Shown: positions 22,614-33,959 of the stretch, one piece after another
Position numbering within the stretch: position 1 is the first letter of the stretch
Layout: each line of letters starts with the position of its first letter
Source of the DNA: Aeromonas veronii
GTDB lineage: Bacteria; Pseudomonadota; Gammaproteobacteria; Enterobacterales; Aeromonadaceae
DNA: 64,000 bases
Assembly (NCBI GenBank): GCA_041319085.1
Contig: CP101033.1
Span: 3,312,501 to 3,376,500 of the forward strand
Direction of reading: 5' to 3'
Translations under genes and position numbers: made by a program
Notes under the pieces: model-generated
Told to the model about the DNA's origin: nothing
The model's input: the letters and a program-made list of their open reading frames with translations, nothing else
The model's database searches: none

Positions 22614-23086
22614 TGCCCAATATCGTATTGAGCCGGATCGATGAGCGCCTGATCCACGGTCAGGTCGGTGTCCAGTGGGTCGGCTTTGCCGGTGCCAATC
22701 TGGTGCTGGTTGCCAACGACGAAGTGGCAGAGGACCCCATCCAGCAGAACCTGATGGAAATGGTGCTGGCCGAAGGCATTGCGGTGCGGTTCTGGCCGAT
22801 CCAGAAGGTGATCGACAACATCCACAAGGCGGCGGATCGCCAGAAGATCCTGCTGGTCTGCAAAAATCCTAGCGACTTCAACACCCTAGTTCAGGGAGGT
22901 GTCCCCATCTCCCGGATCAACGTCGGCAACATGCACTACGCCGACGGCAAGCGTCAAATCCACAAGACCGTCTCCGTGGACGAACAGGACATCACCGCAT
23001 TTCGCGCCCTGCGGGACGCCCATGTCGAGTGCTATGTCCAGGGCGTGCCGACCGAACCGGCACAGGACATATTCAATTTGCTCTGA
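22613..23086 (+). CDS. agaV: PTS mannose-family EIIB component (GalNAc type, AgaV-like)
   Basis: A 157-residue EIIB of the mannose/fructose/sorbose PTS family. The phosphorylation site is in SRIDERLIHGQVG, giving phospho-His15, and the rest (LVANDEVAEDP, KILLVCKNPSD, INVGNMHY) follows the family pattern. It accepts phosphate from EIIA His and hands it to the sugar as it crosses the EIIC/EIID channel. I chose the ATG at 22613 with AAGGAG 7 bases upstream, not the adjacent GTG at 22610. Specificity for GalNAc is inferred from the neighbouring agaA, agaS and kbaYZ. Confidence 0.9.
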   Translation: MPNIVLSRIDERLIHGQVGVQWVGFAGANLVLVANDEVAEDPIQQNLMEMVLAEGIAVRFWPIQKVIDNIHKAADRQKILLVCKNPSDFNTLVQGGVPISRINVGNMHYADGKRQIHKTVSVDEQDITAFRALRDAHVECYVQGVPTEPAQDIFNLL

Positions 23087-23101
23087 TTAAGGACAATTGT
23101 G

Positions 23102-23875
23102 ATGGAAATCAGTTTATTACAAGGACTTCTACTGGGGATTTTGGCATTTTTTGCCGGACTAGACCTGTTCAATGGTCTGACCCACTTCCACCGGCCCGTC
23201 GTACTGGGGCCGCTGGTTGGCCTGATCCTCGGCGACCTGCCCACCGGTATTCTGGTGGGCGGTACTCTGGAGCTGGTCTGGATGGGGCTGGCGCCGCTGG
23301 CGGGCGCACAGCCACCCAACGTCATCATCGGCACCATAGTCGGAGCCACCTTCGCTATCACCACCGGGGTCAAACCGGATGTGGCGGTCGGGGTTGCCGT
23401 TCCCTTCGCCGTTGCCGTCCAGATGGGGATCACCTTCCTCTTCTCGGTCATGTCCGGGGTCATGTCTCGCTGTGATCGCATGGCTGAAGCGGGTGATACC
23501 AAAGGGATAGAGCGGGTCAACTATCTGGCGCTGCTGGCTCTGGGTACCTTCTACTTCCTCTGTGCCTTCCTGCCCACCTACTTCGGGGCAGAGCATGCCA
23601 AGGCGGCCATCGACGTGCTGCCTGCCCGCCTCATTGACGGTCTCGGCGTCGCTGGCGGCATCATGCCCGCCATCGGCTTTGCCGTACTGCTCAAAATCAT
23701 GATGAAGAACGTCTACATCCCCTACTTCATTCTCGGCTTCGTTGCTGCTGCTTGGCTCCAGCTACCGGTGCTGGCCATCGCTGCCGCCGCACTGGCCATG
23801 GCCCTGATCGACTTCATGCGCACCACCACCCCGCAAGCTCGTCCTGTCCAGGAGGAAACTGAAGATGGCATCTAA
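23102..23875 (+). CDS. agaW: PTS mannose-family EIIC component (AgaW-like permease)
   Basis: A 257-residue polytopic membrane protein of the EII-Sor/ManY family. Typical segments are LLQGLLLGILAFFAGLD, LGPLVGLILGDLPTGILVGGTLELVWMG, PPNVIIGTIVGATFAI and a long hydrophobic C-terminal half. With EIID it forms the sugar-conducting channel in the inner membrane. The ATG at 23102 has AAGGA at a good distance; a GTG directly before it is less likely. It overlaps the EIID gene by 11 bp. Confidence 0.9.
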   Translation: MEISLLQGLLLGILAFFAGLDLFNGLTHFHRPVVLGPLVGLILGDLPTGILVGGTLELVWMGLAPLAGAQPPNVIIGTIVGATFAITTGVKPDVAVGVAVPFAVAVQMGITFLFSVMSGVMSRCDRMAEAGDTKGIERVNYLALLALGTFYFLCAFLPTYFGAEHAKAAIDVLPARLIDGLGVAGGIMPAIGFAVLLKIMMKNVYIPYFILGFVAAAWLQLPVLAIAAAALAMALIDFMRTTTPQARPVQEETEDGI

Positions 23876-24743
23876 CAACACCGCAGCCCGGGTCATCTCG
23901 GCAGTCGAACCACAACTGTCTCATGCACCTTCTGACGACACCTATGAAGATCAGCAACTTGGCGCCGAACTGACCAAGCAGGATATCAACCGCTTTGCCT
24001 GGCGCTCCCTGCTGCTGCAGGCCTCCTTCAACTATGAGCGGATGCAGGCCTCCGGCTGGCTCTATGGATTGCTGCCGGCACTGCAGAAGATCCACACCAA
24101 TCCGCGGGATCTCTCCCGGGCCATGAAAGGGCACATGGGTTTCTTCAACACCCACCCCTTCCTGGTCACCTTCGTGATGGGGATCGTGCTGGCGATGGAG
24201 CGCTCCAAACAGAACGTCAACAGCATCCAGAGCACCAAGATCGCAGTCGGCGCACCGCTCGGCGGGATCGGCGATGCCATGTTCTGGCTCACCTTGCTCC
24301 CCATCTGTGGCGGCATCGGGGCAGATCTGGCGCTGCAAGGCTCCATCATGGGGGCTGTGGTCTTCTTCCTGCTGTTCAACGTGGTCCACTTCGGCCTGCG
24401 CTTTGGTCTGGCGCACTACGCCTACCGCATGGGGGTGGCGGCCATTCCGGTCATCAAGGCCAATACCCGCAAGGTGGGGCATGCCGCCTCCATTGTCGGC
24501 ATGACGGTCATTGGCGCTCTGGTTGCCACCTATGTGCGCCTTGGCACCACGCTGGAGATCACCGCCGGTGATGCGGTCGTCAAACTGCAGGCGGATGTGC
24601 TCGACAAGCTGATGCCAGCGTTCCTGCCGCTGCTCTACACCCTGGCGATGTACGCCCTGATCCGCAAAGGCTGGAGCCCGCTGCGTCTCATCGTCATCAC
24701 GGTCGTACTCGGTATCGTCGGCAAGTTCGCCGGTTTCCTCTAA
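23865..24743 (+). CDS. agaE: PTS mannose-family EIID component (AgaE-like)
   Basis: A 292-residue membrane protein of the EIID/ManZ family, recognised by WRSLLLQASFNYERMQASGW, GHMGFFNTHPFLVTFVMGI, AVGAPLGGIGDAMFW and a hydrophobic C-terminus. A hydrophilic N-terminal extension of about 35 residues precedes the conserved core. It starts inside the EIIC gene (11-bp overlap) with GGAGGAA upstream, so expression of the two channel subunits should be coupled. Together with EIIA, EIIB and EIIC it makes a complete GalNAc-type PTS. Confidence 0.9.
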   Translation: MASNNTAARVISAVEPQLSHAPSDDTYEDQQLGAELTKQDINRFAWRSLLLQASFNYERMQASGWLYGLLPALQKIHTNPRDLSRAMKGHMGFFNTHPFLVTFVMGIVLAMERSKQNVNSIQSTKIAVGAPLGGIGDAMFWLTLLPICGGIGADLALQGSIMGAVVFFLLFNVVHFGLRFGLAHYAYRMGVAAIPVIKANTRKVGHAASIVGMTVIGALVATYVRLGTTLEITAGDAVVKLQADVLDKLMPAFLPLLYTLAMYALIRKGWSPLRLIVITVVLGIVGKFAGFL

Positions 24744-24791
24744 TCCGGAGCCGGCAGCAAGCCGGCCCCCTTTGCAGTAAAGGAACAGACT

Positions 24792-25232
24792 ATGTTGGGC
24801 ATCATCATTTGTGGTCATGGCGGTTTCGCCAGCGGTCTGGAGCGAGCCATGCTGCAGATCCTCGGCGAACAGGACGCGGTTATCGCCATCGACTTTCCCG
24901 AGAGCTCCACCACCGCCCTGTTGCAGGCGCAGTGCGAAGCGGCCCTTGCAGAGGTCGACAAGGGAGATGGCGTGGTCTTCCTGACCGATCTGCTCGGCGG
25001 CACCCCGTTTCGGGTCGCCTCAACCCTCTCACTGCACCAGCCAGAGCGGGAGGTTATTACCGGTACCAACCTGCAACTGCTGCTGGAGATGGCGCTGGAA
25101 CGCGATGGCCTCAGCGCCCGTGAATTCCGCCGGCAGGCCCTTGATTGCGGCCACCGGGGTCTCACTTCGTTGGCGGATGAGATGAGCAAAGAGCGTCAGG
25201 TAGATACCGCTCTCGTCGAGGAGGGTATTTAA
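24792..25232 (+). CDS. agaF: PTS mannose-family EIIA component (AgaF-like)
   Basis: A 146-residue cytoplasmic EIIA of the mannose family. Its N-terminal MLGIIICGHGGFASGLERA contains the phosphorylated His9, and FLTDLLGGTPFRVAS is the other conserved loop. It takes phosphate from HPr and passes it to the EIIB encoded two genes upstream. It has its own SD (AAAGGAA) 48 bp after the EIID gene. Its stop codon abuts the agaA start with no spacer. Confidence 0.9.
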   Translation: MLGIIICGHGGFASGLERAMLQILGEQDAVIAIDFPESSTTALLQAQCEAALAEVDKGDGVVFLTDLLGGTPFRVASTLSLHQPEREVITGTNLQLLLEMALERDGLSAREFRRQALDCGHRGLTSLADEMSKERQVDTALVEEGI

Positions 25233-27277
<2,045 letters not shown>

Positions 27278-27321
27278 TCACGAGAGTTGACTCGCCATGC
27301 CGTGATTGACTTGGTTCAGCT

Positions 27322-27361
27322 AAAAATAACAAGGGACGCCATGGCGTCCCTTGTTATTTTT
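27322..27361. terminator. Bidirectional terminator between kbaY and pdxJ
   Basis: A perfect 40-bp palindrome centred on CCATGG, with an A5 run on the left and a T5 run on the right. It serves the convergent aga operon and the long sigma-E/lep/rnc/pdxJ operon. Confidence 0.95.
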
Positions 27362-27393
27362 GGCAGCCTGTCTCAGGCCGCCGGTCTGGTGAG

Positions 27394-28131
27394 TCAGATC
27401 CCCTGACGGGCTTCCTGCATCAGCAGGCGCATGTCGCTCACGGCTTTGGCCAGACCATCGAAGGCGGCACGGCCGATGATGGCGTGGCCGATGTTGAGCT
27501 CATAGAGCTCGGGGATAGCAGCGATAGCCTTGACGTTGTGGTAGTGCAGGCCGTGGCCGGCATTGACCTTCAAGCCCTTGCCAGCGGCATAGGAGGCACC
27601 GGCGGCGATGCGCTTGAACTCGGCGTTGCGCTCGGCATCTGTGGTGGCATCGGCATAACGGCCAGTGTGGATCTCGATAAAGGGGGCACCACTCTCGGCA
27701 GCCGCATCGATCTGGATGGGATCGGCATCGATAAAGAGCGAAACCTGGGCCCCCACAGCGGAAAGACGGGCAACAGCGTCAGTCACCTTGTCCAGCTGAC
27801 CGGCCACGTCCAGACCGCCTTCGGTGGTCACCTCGGTGCGCTTCTCCGGCACCAGACAGACGAAGTGGGGTTTGATGCGGCAGGCGATGCCGATCATCTC
27901 TTCGGTCACCGCCATCTCCAGGTTCATTCTGGTCTGGATAGTCTGACGCAGGATCTCCACGTCGCGGTCGGTGATGTGGCGGCGATCTTCACGCAGATGC
28001 ACGGTAATGCCATCGGCCCCGGCCTGTTCGGCCACGAACGCGGCCTGTACCGGATCCGGATACTGGGTGCCACGGGCGTTGCGCAGGGTGGCGATATGGT
28101 CGATGTTCACACCCAGATAGATTTCACTCAT
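27394..28131 (-). CDS. pdxJ: Pyridoxine 5'-phosphate synthase PdxJ
   Basis: A 245-residue TIM-barrel enzyme that condenses 1-deoxyxylulose-5-phosphate with 3-amino-2-oxopropyl phosphate, the ring-forming step of de novo vitamin B6 synthesis. Conserved parts are [51 protein letters not shown] and [12 protein letters not shown] start at 28131, where AAGGAG precedes the ATG and the protein aligns with the E. coli start. It is the last gene of the rpoE-to-pdxJ run, 84 bp behind recO. Confidence 0.96.
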   Translation of the reverse strand: MSEIYLGVNIDHIATLRNARGTQYPDPVQAAFVAEQAGADGITVHLREDRRHITDRDVEILRQTIQTRMNLEMAVTEEMIGIACRIKPHFVCLVPEKRTEVTTEGGLDVAGQLDKVTDAVARLSAVGAQVSLFIDADPIQIDAAAESGAPFIEIHTGRYADATTDAERNAEFKRIAAGASYAAGKGLKVNAGHGLHYHNVKAIAAIPELYELNIGHAIIGRAAFDGLAKAVSDMRLLMQEARQGI

Positions 28132-28215
28132 TGAGAACTCCTTGAAAGGCTTCATCTGTTGACTGCGCGGTCAGCGAATCACACCGCGCCAATATCCGTA
28201 TGTCTGTAATCTGTG

Positions 28216-28926
28216 TCAGCCTTGCATACTGGCTTTGCGTTTTAAAAACAGCTCCCGGCTCTTTAACTGGCGTTTGCCCAGATAGGGTTGCAGTGCCAAT
28301 CGGCTGAAACGTTTGGCCGCCTGCAGCAAGGGAGGGGTATCGAAACGTCCCTCGGCAAAGGCGAGCAGGTGGGCACCGAGAAACAGGGTACGGGGATCCG
28401 GCGCCCGCTCGCAAGCAACAAAGCCCAATTCACGCTCGAAGCCATAGAGCAGGGTCGGCTCGATGGGCAACTCGTCGTCCGCCGTGTATTCGAAATCCAC
28501 CGCATAGCCGAGCGCCTGCAACAGCAGGAACTCGAAGCGGCGCAGCGACAGCTCCGGCGTCTCGCCGTCGGCCAGCGCCATGATGGCACGGGCATAGGCG
28601 TCGAACACTTCGGGGAAGGGGGTGTGCGCTTCCAGCAGGTAGTAGACCAGCTCGTTGAGATAGAGGCCGTAGAAGAGGCGATCGCCGCCGAGACGCAGGG
28701 AGTGATCCGGGCATTCGACCTGGGTGAGGTTCTTGAGATCACCCTTGCCACGCCAGGCGATGGTGAGCAGAGTAAAGGGTTGCAGCAGCCCCTTGAGAGG
28801 GGAGCGTGGCCCGCGAGAACCGCGAGCCACCAGAGTAAATCGGCCACTATCCTGGGTGAAGACCTCGACCAGCTGGCTGGTCTCCCGATAGGGCCGACTG
28901 TGGATGACGAAAGCCGGGGTCAGCAA
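28216..28926 (-). CDS. recO: DNA repair protein RecO
   Basis: A 236-residue RecO. It has an N-terminal OB-fold (PAFVIHSRPYRETSQLVEVFT, then RGPRSPLKGLLQPFT), a helical middle (GLYLNELVYYLLEAHTPFPEVFDAY) and a C-terminal RAAKRF-like segment (QAAKRFSRLALQPYLG). It works with RecR to load RecA on SSB-coated DNA. The only plausible start is a TTG at 28926, directly after the era stop and in the same frame, so it must begin at or after this point. No strong SD is visible. Translation probably depends on ribosomes finishing era. Confidence 0.93.
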   Translation of the reverse strand: MLTPAFVIHSRPYRETSQLVEVFTQDSGRFTLVARGSRGPRSPLKGLLQPFTLLTIAWRGKGDLKNLTQVECPDHSLRLGGDRLFYGLYLNELVYYLLEAHTPFPEVFDAYARAIMALADGETPELSLRRFEFLLLQALGYAVDFEYTADDELPIEPTLLYGFERELGFVACERAPDPRTLFLGAHLLAFAEGRFDTPPLLQAAKRFSRLALQPYLGKRQLKSRELFLKRKASMQG

Positions 28927-29826
28927 TCAGTCGTCGCCATACCCGAGGCTGCGCAGGGCGCGCTCATCATCAGCCCAGCCCGACTTGACCTTGACCCACA
29001 GCTCGAGGTGCACCTTGTTCTGGAACAGACGTTCCATATCGAGGCGCGCTTCGGTGCCGATGGTCTTGATCTTCTCGCCCTTGTTACCGATGACCATCTT
29101 CTTCTGGCCATCGCGCTCGACCAGGATCAGGCCGTGGATGTGATAGAGGCCGTTCTCTTCCACCTTGAAGCGCTCGATCTCCACCGTCACCGAGTAGGGC
29201 AGCTCCTCACCGGTGAAGCGCATCAGCTTCTCGCGGATGATTTCGGAGGCCATAAAGCGGGAGGAGCGGTCGGTCACGTAATCTTCCGGGAAGAAGTGGA
29301 CGTTTTCCGGCAGCAGATCCTTTGCCCACTCGCGGATCTTCTCCACGTTGGTGCCCTTTTCGGCACTGATGGGCAGAATATGGGCGAAGTTCATCTGTTG
29401 GCCCAGCCACTCGAGGTGGGGCAGCAGATCTTCTTTCTCTTTGACGTTGTCGATCTTGTTGACCGCCAGTACCACGGGGCACTTGAGATTGCGCAGCTTG
29501 CCCAGCACCATCTCGTCGTCTTTGGTCCAGTGGGTACCGTCGACCATGAACACCACCATGGCCACATCACCCAGCGAACTAGTGGCGGCACGGTTCATCA
29601 GGCGATTGATGGCCCGTTTCTCTTCAATGTGCAGACCCGGGGTATCGACATAGATGGTCTGGTAGTTATCCTCGGTGTCGATCCCCAAAATCCGGTGACG
29701 GGTGGTCTGGGGCTTCTTCGAGGTAATGCTGACCTTCTGGCCAAGCAGCTTGTTGAGCAGGGTGGACTTGCCCACATTCGGGCGGCCCACGATGGCGACA
29801 AAGCCGCAGTAGGTGGTATCTGTCAT
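28927..29826 (-). CDS. era: GTPase Era
   Basis: A 299-residue essential GTPase that binds the 3' end of 16S rRNA during 30S maturation. GTPase motifs are GRPNVGKS (G1), DTPGL (G3) and NKID (G4). The C-terminal KH domain contains [16 protein letters not shown], and the protein ends [11 protein letters not shown] start at 29826 by alignment with E. coli Era ([16 protein letters not shown] follows within five residues). The ATG overlaps the stop of a 22-codon ORF that separates era from rnc (see that entry). A longer open frame to 29988 is spurious. Confidence 0.96.
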   Translation of the reverse strand: MTDTTYCGFVAIVGRPNVGKSTLLNKLLGQKVSITSKKPQTTRHRILGIDTEDNYQTIYVDTPGLHIEEKRAINRLMNRAATSSLGDVAMVVFMVDGTHWTKDDEMVLGKLRNLKCPVVLAVNKIDNVKEKEDLLPHLEWLGQQMNFAHILPISAEKGTNVEKIREWAKDLLPENVHFFPEDYVTDRSSRFMASEIIREKLMRFTGEELPYSVTVEIERFKVEENGLYHIHGLILVERDGQKKMVIGNKGEKIKTIGTEARLDMERLFQNKVHLELWVKVKSGWADDERALRSLGYGDD

Positions 29827-29891
29827 GCCAGTGTTTCCAATGCCTGTTGTGTCAAAAGACCGCGCCTTTTCAAATCGGTTGTATCTGTCAT
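29823..29891 (-). CDS. 22-codon ORF made by duplication of the rnc-era junction
   Basis: The minus strand encodes [20 protein letters not shown] plus LA and a TGA stop. Its first five residues equal the start of Era (MTDTT). Its last eight (QQALETLA) mimic the end of RNase III (QQALEKLS). Its ATG overlaps the rnc stop (ATGA) and its stop overlaps the era start (ATGA). The rnc stop/era start junction is therefore present twice, 65 bp apart. Most differences between the copies are synonymous or conservative. A function is not claimed. It may be a by-product of duplication that keeps rnc and era translationally coupled. Confidence 0.6.
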   Translation of the reverse strand: MTDTTDLKRRGLLTQQALETLA

Positions 29892-30559
29892 GACAGTTTT
29901 TCCAATGCTTGCTGCGCCGCGGCCTGTTCGGCCTTGCGACGACTGGTGCCGACCCCTTTGATCGGACCATCCAGACCTTCCACGTCACACTGGACAGTGA
30001 ACTCCTGGTTGTGGGCCTCGCCCTTGACGTTGGTCACGGTGTAGGTCGGCAGGGATTTGCGGCTTCCCTGCAAAATTTCTTGCAGACGGGTCTTGGGATC
30101 TTTCTGCTCGATGCCCGGCTTGATGTCGTCCAGGCGGCTGGCGTACCAGCTCAGCAGCAGTATCCGCACTGTCTCAAGATTGGTATCCAGATAGACGGCA
30201 CCGATCACCGCCTCGACCGTATCGGCCAGAATGGATTCGCGGCGAAAACCGCCGCTTTTCAGCTCGCCCGGCCCCAAGATCAGGTGATCCCCGAGGTCAA
30301 ACTCCCGGCCCAGTTCGGCCAGCGTCTTCTCGCGCACCAGGGTGGCACGCATCCGGCTGAGATCCCCTTCCGCCGCTTGCGGGAAGCGGTGGAACAGATC
30401 ATCGGCAATCACCAGACTCAAAATCGAGTCACCCAGAAATTCCAGTCGCTCATTGTGACGGGAACCGGCACTGCGGTGAGTCAACGCCCGGGTCAGCAGT
30501 TCCAGATCCGCAAAGACATGCCCGAGACGGGACTGCAGTCTGTTCATCTTGATATTCAT
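29888..30559 (-). CDS. rnc: Ribonuclease III
   Basis: A 223-residue endonuclease for double-stranded RNA that processes rRNA precursors and some mRNAs. The signature [18 protein letters not shown] and the second acidic cluster [13 protein letters not shown] form the metal site. The C-terminal dsRNA-binding domain (about 150-223) contains [16 protein letters not shown] and [17 protein letters not shown]. The ATG at 30559 follows the lepB TAA without spacing. Confidence 0.96.
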   Translation of the reverse strand: MNIKMNRLQSRLGHVFADLELLTRALTHRSAGSRHNERLEFLGDSILSLVIADDLFHRFPQAAEGDLSRMRATLVREKTLAELGREFDLGDHLILGPGELKSGGFRRESILADTVEAVIGAVYLDTNLETVRILLLSWYASRLDDIKPGIEQKDPKTRLQEILQGSRKSLPTYTVTNVKGEAHNQEFTVQCDVEGLDGPIKGVGTSRRKAEQAAAQQALEKLS

Positions 30560-31483
30560 TTACTTGATTCCGCCAATGCGGTTGAAGCGCACACCTGTCG
30601 GTACCCAGCTTGGCAGCAGGGAGCCCTCTTCGCGCTCGAATTCAAAACTTATCCAGATAGCGACCGCCTTGCCGACCAGATTCTGCTCGGGCACAAAGCC
30701 CCAGAAGCGGCTGTCGGTGCTGTTGTCACGGTTATCGCCCATCACGAAATACTGGCCTTCCGGCACCACCCACTCGTCGGGGTAGGTGCCGGGCTGGCGG
30801 TAGTAACGGCCAACCATGTCAGGCATCAGCGGGTTGCGCAGGGTCTGGTGGGAGACATCACCCAACTGCTCGGTATAGCGGTCAAGGGGGATCCCCATCT
30901 GGGTAAATTCGCCTCTTTGTTCAAACTTGACGTCGAGCTTCTTGAAGCCCGGGCACGTTTTCCCTTCCTGCTCCTCACACTTGGGCCGGATCATCAGCTC
31001 CTTGTTGCGATAGATGACCCGATCACCCGGCATGCCGACCACCCGCTTGATGTAGTCAACACGCGGTTCAAGAGGATACTTGAACACCACCACGTCGCCA
31101 CGCTGGGGCTCGCCGGTCTCGAGGAACTTGGTGTTGGTCACCGGGTCCCGCAGACCGTAGGCAAATTTTTCCACCAGGATGAAGTCGCCCACCAGCAGGG
31201 TGGGCATCATGGAACCTGACGGGATCTGGAACGGTTCAAAAATGAACGAACGCAGGATCAGCACAAAGGTGATGACCGGGAAGACCCCGGCGGTCTGTTC
31301 AATCCAGACCGGCACGGGGGCCACCTTGGCCAGGGTCTTCTCATCCAGGTGGGCACCACCATGGGCACGGGCCACGGCAATCTTGGCGGCGCGCTGCTTG
31401 GACCAAATCATCTTGTCCAGACACCAGATAATACCGGTGATCGCACAGACCACCACCAGGATCAGGGAAAACGTGCTTGCCAT
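30560..31483 (-). CDS. lepB: Signal peptidase I LepB
   Basis: A 307-residue inner-membrane serine protease that cleaves Sec and Tat signal peptides. Two N-terminal hydrophobic segments flank a short cytoplasmic loop (residues 1-85). Then come the catalytic Ser in IPSGSMMPTLLVGDFILVEKF, the catalytic Lys in DYIKRVVGMPGD and the conserved GDNRDNSTDSRFWGFV box. It lies 6 bp behind lepA and abuts rnc, the usual gammaproteobacterial arrangement. Confidence 0.96.
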   Translation of the reverse strand: MASTFSLILVVVCAITGIIWCLDKMIWSKQRAAKIAVARAHGGAHLDEKTLAKVAPVPVWIEQTAGVFPVITFVLILRSFIFEPFQIPSGSMMPTLLVGDFILVEKFAYGLRDPVTNTKFLETGEPQRGDVVVFKYPLEPRVDYIKRVVGMPGDRVIYRNKELMIRPKCEEQEGKTCPGFKKLDVKFEQRGEFTQMGIPLDRYTEQLGDVSHQTLRNPLMPDMVGRYYRQPGTYPDEWVVPEGQYFVMGDNRDNSTDSRFWGFVPEQNLVGKAVAIWISFEFEREEGSLLPSWVPTGVRFNRIGGIK

Positions 31484-31489
31484 CTATTA

Positions 31490-33283
31490 TTAGTCCTTTC
31501 CGACGTGGAGAATCGCGAGGAAGGCTTCCTGCGGCACGTCTACACGGCCGACAGACTTCATCCGCTTCTTACCTTCTTTCTGCTTGTTCAGCAGCTTTTT
31601 CTTCCGGCTCACGTCACCGCCGTAACACTTGGCGGTCACGTCTTTACGCAGCGCCTTGACGGTACTACGGGCGATGATCTGGTTGCCGATGGAGGCCTGA
31701 ATGGCGATGTCGAACATCTGGCGCGGGATCAGCTCACGCATCTTCTCAACCACCTGGCGACCGCGATACTGGGCGTTCTCCTTGTGGGTGATGATGGCCA
31801 GCGCGTCGACCCGCTCACCATTGATCATGATGTCCAGACGGACCATGTCAGAGGTTTCGAAGCGCTTGAAGCCGTAATCTAAAGAGGCGTAACCGCGACT
31901 GGTGGATTTCAGGCGGTCGAAGAAGTCGAGCACCACTTCTGCCATCGGGATTTCATAGGTCAGTGCCACCTGCTTACCGTGATAGACCATGTTGGTCTGC
32001 ACGCCACGCTTCTCGATACAGAGGGTGATCACGTTGCCCATGTACTCCTGCGGCAACAGGATATGGCACTCGGCGATCGGCTCACGCATCTCTTTGATAT
32101 TGTTGACCGCAGGCATCGCCGCCGGGCTATCGATGTGGATGGTCTCGCCGTTGTTCAGCTCGATTTCATAGACCACGGTCGGCGCCGTGGTGATCAGATC
32201 CAGATCGTATTCCCGCTCCAGACGCTCCTGAATGATCTCCATGTGCAGCATGCCGAGGAAGCCGCAACGGAAACCGAAGCCCAGCGCAGTGGAGCTCTCC
32301 GGTTCGAAGAACAGGGAAGCGTCGTTGAGCGACAGCTTGTCGAGGGCGTCACGGAACGACTCGTAGTCATCGCTGGAGATGGGGAACAGACCGGCATAGA
32401 CCTGCGGCTTCACCTTCTTGAAACCGGCCAGCGCCTTGTCGGCACCGTTCTTGGCCTGGGTCAGGGTATCGCCCACCGGCGCGCCGTGGATGTCCTTGAT
32501 ACCGCAGACAACCCAACCTACCTCGCCGCAACCCAGACCCTGGGTATCCACCTGCTTGGGCGTGAAGATACCGATACGATCGACACCCCACACCTGACCG
32601 GTGCTCATCACTTTGATCTTGTCGTTCTTCTTCAGCGAACCGTTCTTGACCCGCACCAGAGAGACAACACCCAGATAGGAGTCGAACCAGGAGTCGATGA
32701 TCAACGCCTGCAGCGGGGCATCCGGATCACCTTCCGGTGCCGGGATGCGGGCCACGATCTCTTCCAGCACCAGATCGACCCCCAGGCCGGTCTTGGCGGA
32801 GCAGCGTACCGCGTCCATCGCATCGATGCCGACGATGTCTTCGATCTCCTCGGCAACCCGCTCCGGTTCTGCCGCAGGCAGGTCAATCTTGTTCAGCACC
32901 GGCACCACTTCCAGCTCCATTTCCATGGCGGTGTAGCAGTTGGCCAGAGTCTGTGCCTCAACCCCCTGGCCGGCATCCACCACCAGCAGCGCCCCTTCAC
33001 AGGCCGCCAAAGAGCGGGAGACCTCGTAGGAGAAATCCACGTGGCCCGGGGTGTCGATAAAGTTCAGCTGGTAGGTGTTACCGTCTTGTGCCTGGTAGTT
33101 CAGGGTCACACTCTGTGCTTTGATAGTAATGCCGCGCTCGCGCTCCAGATCCATGGAGTCAAGCACCTGAGCCTGCATCTCGCGGTCGGACAAGCCACCG
33201 CAAGTCTGGATCAGACGGTCCGACAGGGTCGATTTACCGTGGTCGATGTGCGCAATAATCGAAAAGTTACGAATGTGTTTCAT
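31490..33283 (-). CDS. lepA: Elongation factor 4 (LepA)
   Basis: A 597-residue translational GTPase. G motifs are [17 protein letters not shown] and NKIDLP. The LepA-specific C-terminal domain carries [20 protein letters not shown]. It acts on stalled or mispositioned ribosomes and in initiation or assembly. I set the start at the ATG at 33283, matching E. coli ([12 protein letters not shown]). A TTG at 33301 would add six residues without better SD support. It forms the operon with lepB 6 bp downstream. Confidence 0.96.
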   Translation of the reverse strand: MKHIRNFSIIAHIDHGKSTLSDRLIQTCGGLSDREMQAQVLDSMDLERERGITIKAQSVTLNYQAQDGNTYQLNFIDTPGHVDFSYEVSRSLAACEGALLVVDAGQGVEAQTLANCYTAMEMELEVVPVLNKIDLPAAEPERVAEEIEDIVGIDAMDAVRCSAKTGLGVDLVLEEIVARIPAPEGDPDAPLQALIIDSWFDSYLGVVSLVRVKNGSLKKNDKIKVMSTGQVWGVDRIGIFTPKQVDTQGLGCGEVGWVVCGIKDIHGAPVGDTLTQAKNGADKALAGFKKVKPQVYAGLFPISSDDYESFRDALDKLSLNDASLFFEPESSTALGFGFRCGFLGMLHMEIIQERLEREYDLDLITTAPTVVYEIELNNGETIHIDSPAAMPAVNNIKEMREPIAECHILLPQEYMGNVITLCIEKRGVQTNMVYHGKQVALTYEIPMAEVVLDFFDRLKSTSRGYASLDYGFKRFETSDMVRLDIMINGERVDALAIITHKENAQYRGRQVVEKMRELIPRQMFDIAIQASIGNQIIARSTVKALRKDVTAKCYGGDVSRKKKLLNKQKEGKKRMKSVGRVDVPQEAFLAILHVGKD

Positions 33284-33399
33284 CGAGCAAGAGTCACTCA
33301 AAATTAGTTAAGGTCAGTTATGGAGGCGCGATTTTACTGGATAACCCGGCTGACGGCCATTCTTTAGTCGCCAGCGCCAGTGAAATAGCGCCTGTTCAA

Positions 33400-33870
33400 T
33401 CAGGGGAGGATGCGGACAGGGACTACCACGCCGAGCATCTGCGGGCCGTAGCGCCCCTGATCCAGGCGGTTGGAAAAGTAACGAACCAGTAAAAAGCCCA
33501 GCACGCCCCCCAGCAGGCAGCAGAGAATGGTCACCCCCTCCCCGCCCGAGAGCAGCGGTGCCAGCCATAGCTGCCCCAGCAAGGCGCCGGCCAACAGACA
33601 GAACAGCGGCAACACATAGACCAGCGCAGCCCCACGCAGCAGACTCGTCTGCGGGATACCGAGCCTCACTTGTTGGCCAACCTGCACCTCGGCGGTCAGC
33701 CTGACCCGTAAGCGGGGAGCTTTCAGGGGAAATGCCTTGGCCACGGTGCCAGTACCGCAACTGGATTGCTGCTGGCAACCACTGCAAGCGGAGCGCCGCT
33801 CGCACTCCACCCAGGCATGGTCACCCTCAATGGCCACTACGGTCGCCATCTCTTCACTCATCTCATTCAC
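33400..33870 (-). CDS. rseC: Sigma-E factor regulatory protein RseC
   Basis: A 156-residue membrane protein of the RseC/MucC family. The N-terminal cytoplasmic part has a four-cysteine cluster (ACSGCQQQSSCGTG plus an upstream Cys in VECERR) that could hold an Fe-S centre. Two adjacent transmembrane helices follow at about residues 80-125. E. coli RseC is linked to SoxR reduction and sigma-E control. I take the GTG at 33870 as start because GAGG sits 7 bases upstream; ATGs at 33861 and 33849 are alternatives. An 89-bp gap separates it from rseB. Confidence 0.88.
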   Translation of the reverse strand: MNEMSEEMATVVAIEGDHAWVECERRSACSGCQQQSSCGTGTVAKAFPLKAPRLRVRLTAEVQVGQQVRLGIPQTSLLRGAALVYVLPLFCLLAGALLGQLWLAPLLSGGEGVTILCCLLGGVLGFLLVRYFSNRLDQGRYGPQMLGVVVPVRILP

Positions 33871-33959
33871 GGCAACACCTCGTGCTCATGCAATGGGGAT
33901 CTGAACACGACTCACAGCCAACGGCAAGCTACGCACCACTGTCAGCCCAGAACATGGAC

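Noticed and set aside
28288..29961. Plus-strand ORF of 557 codons
   Set aside because: Antisense to era and recO; low-complexity His/Gln/Leu-rich translation typical of antisense frames.
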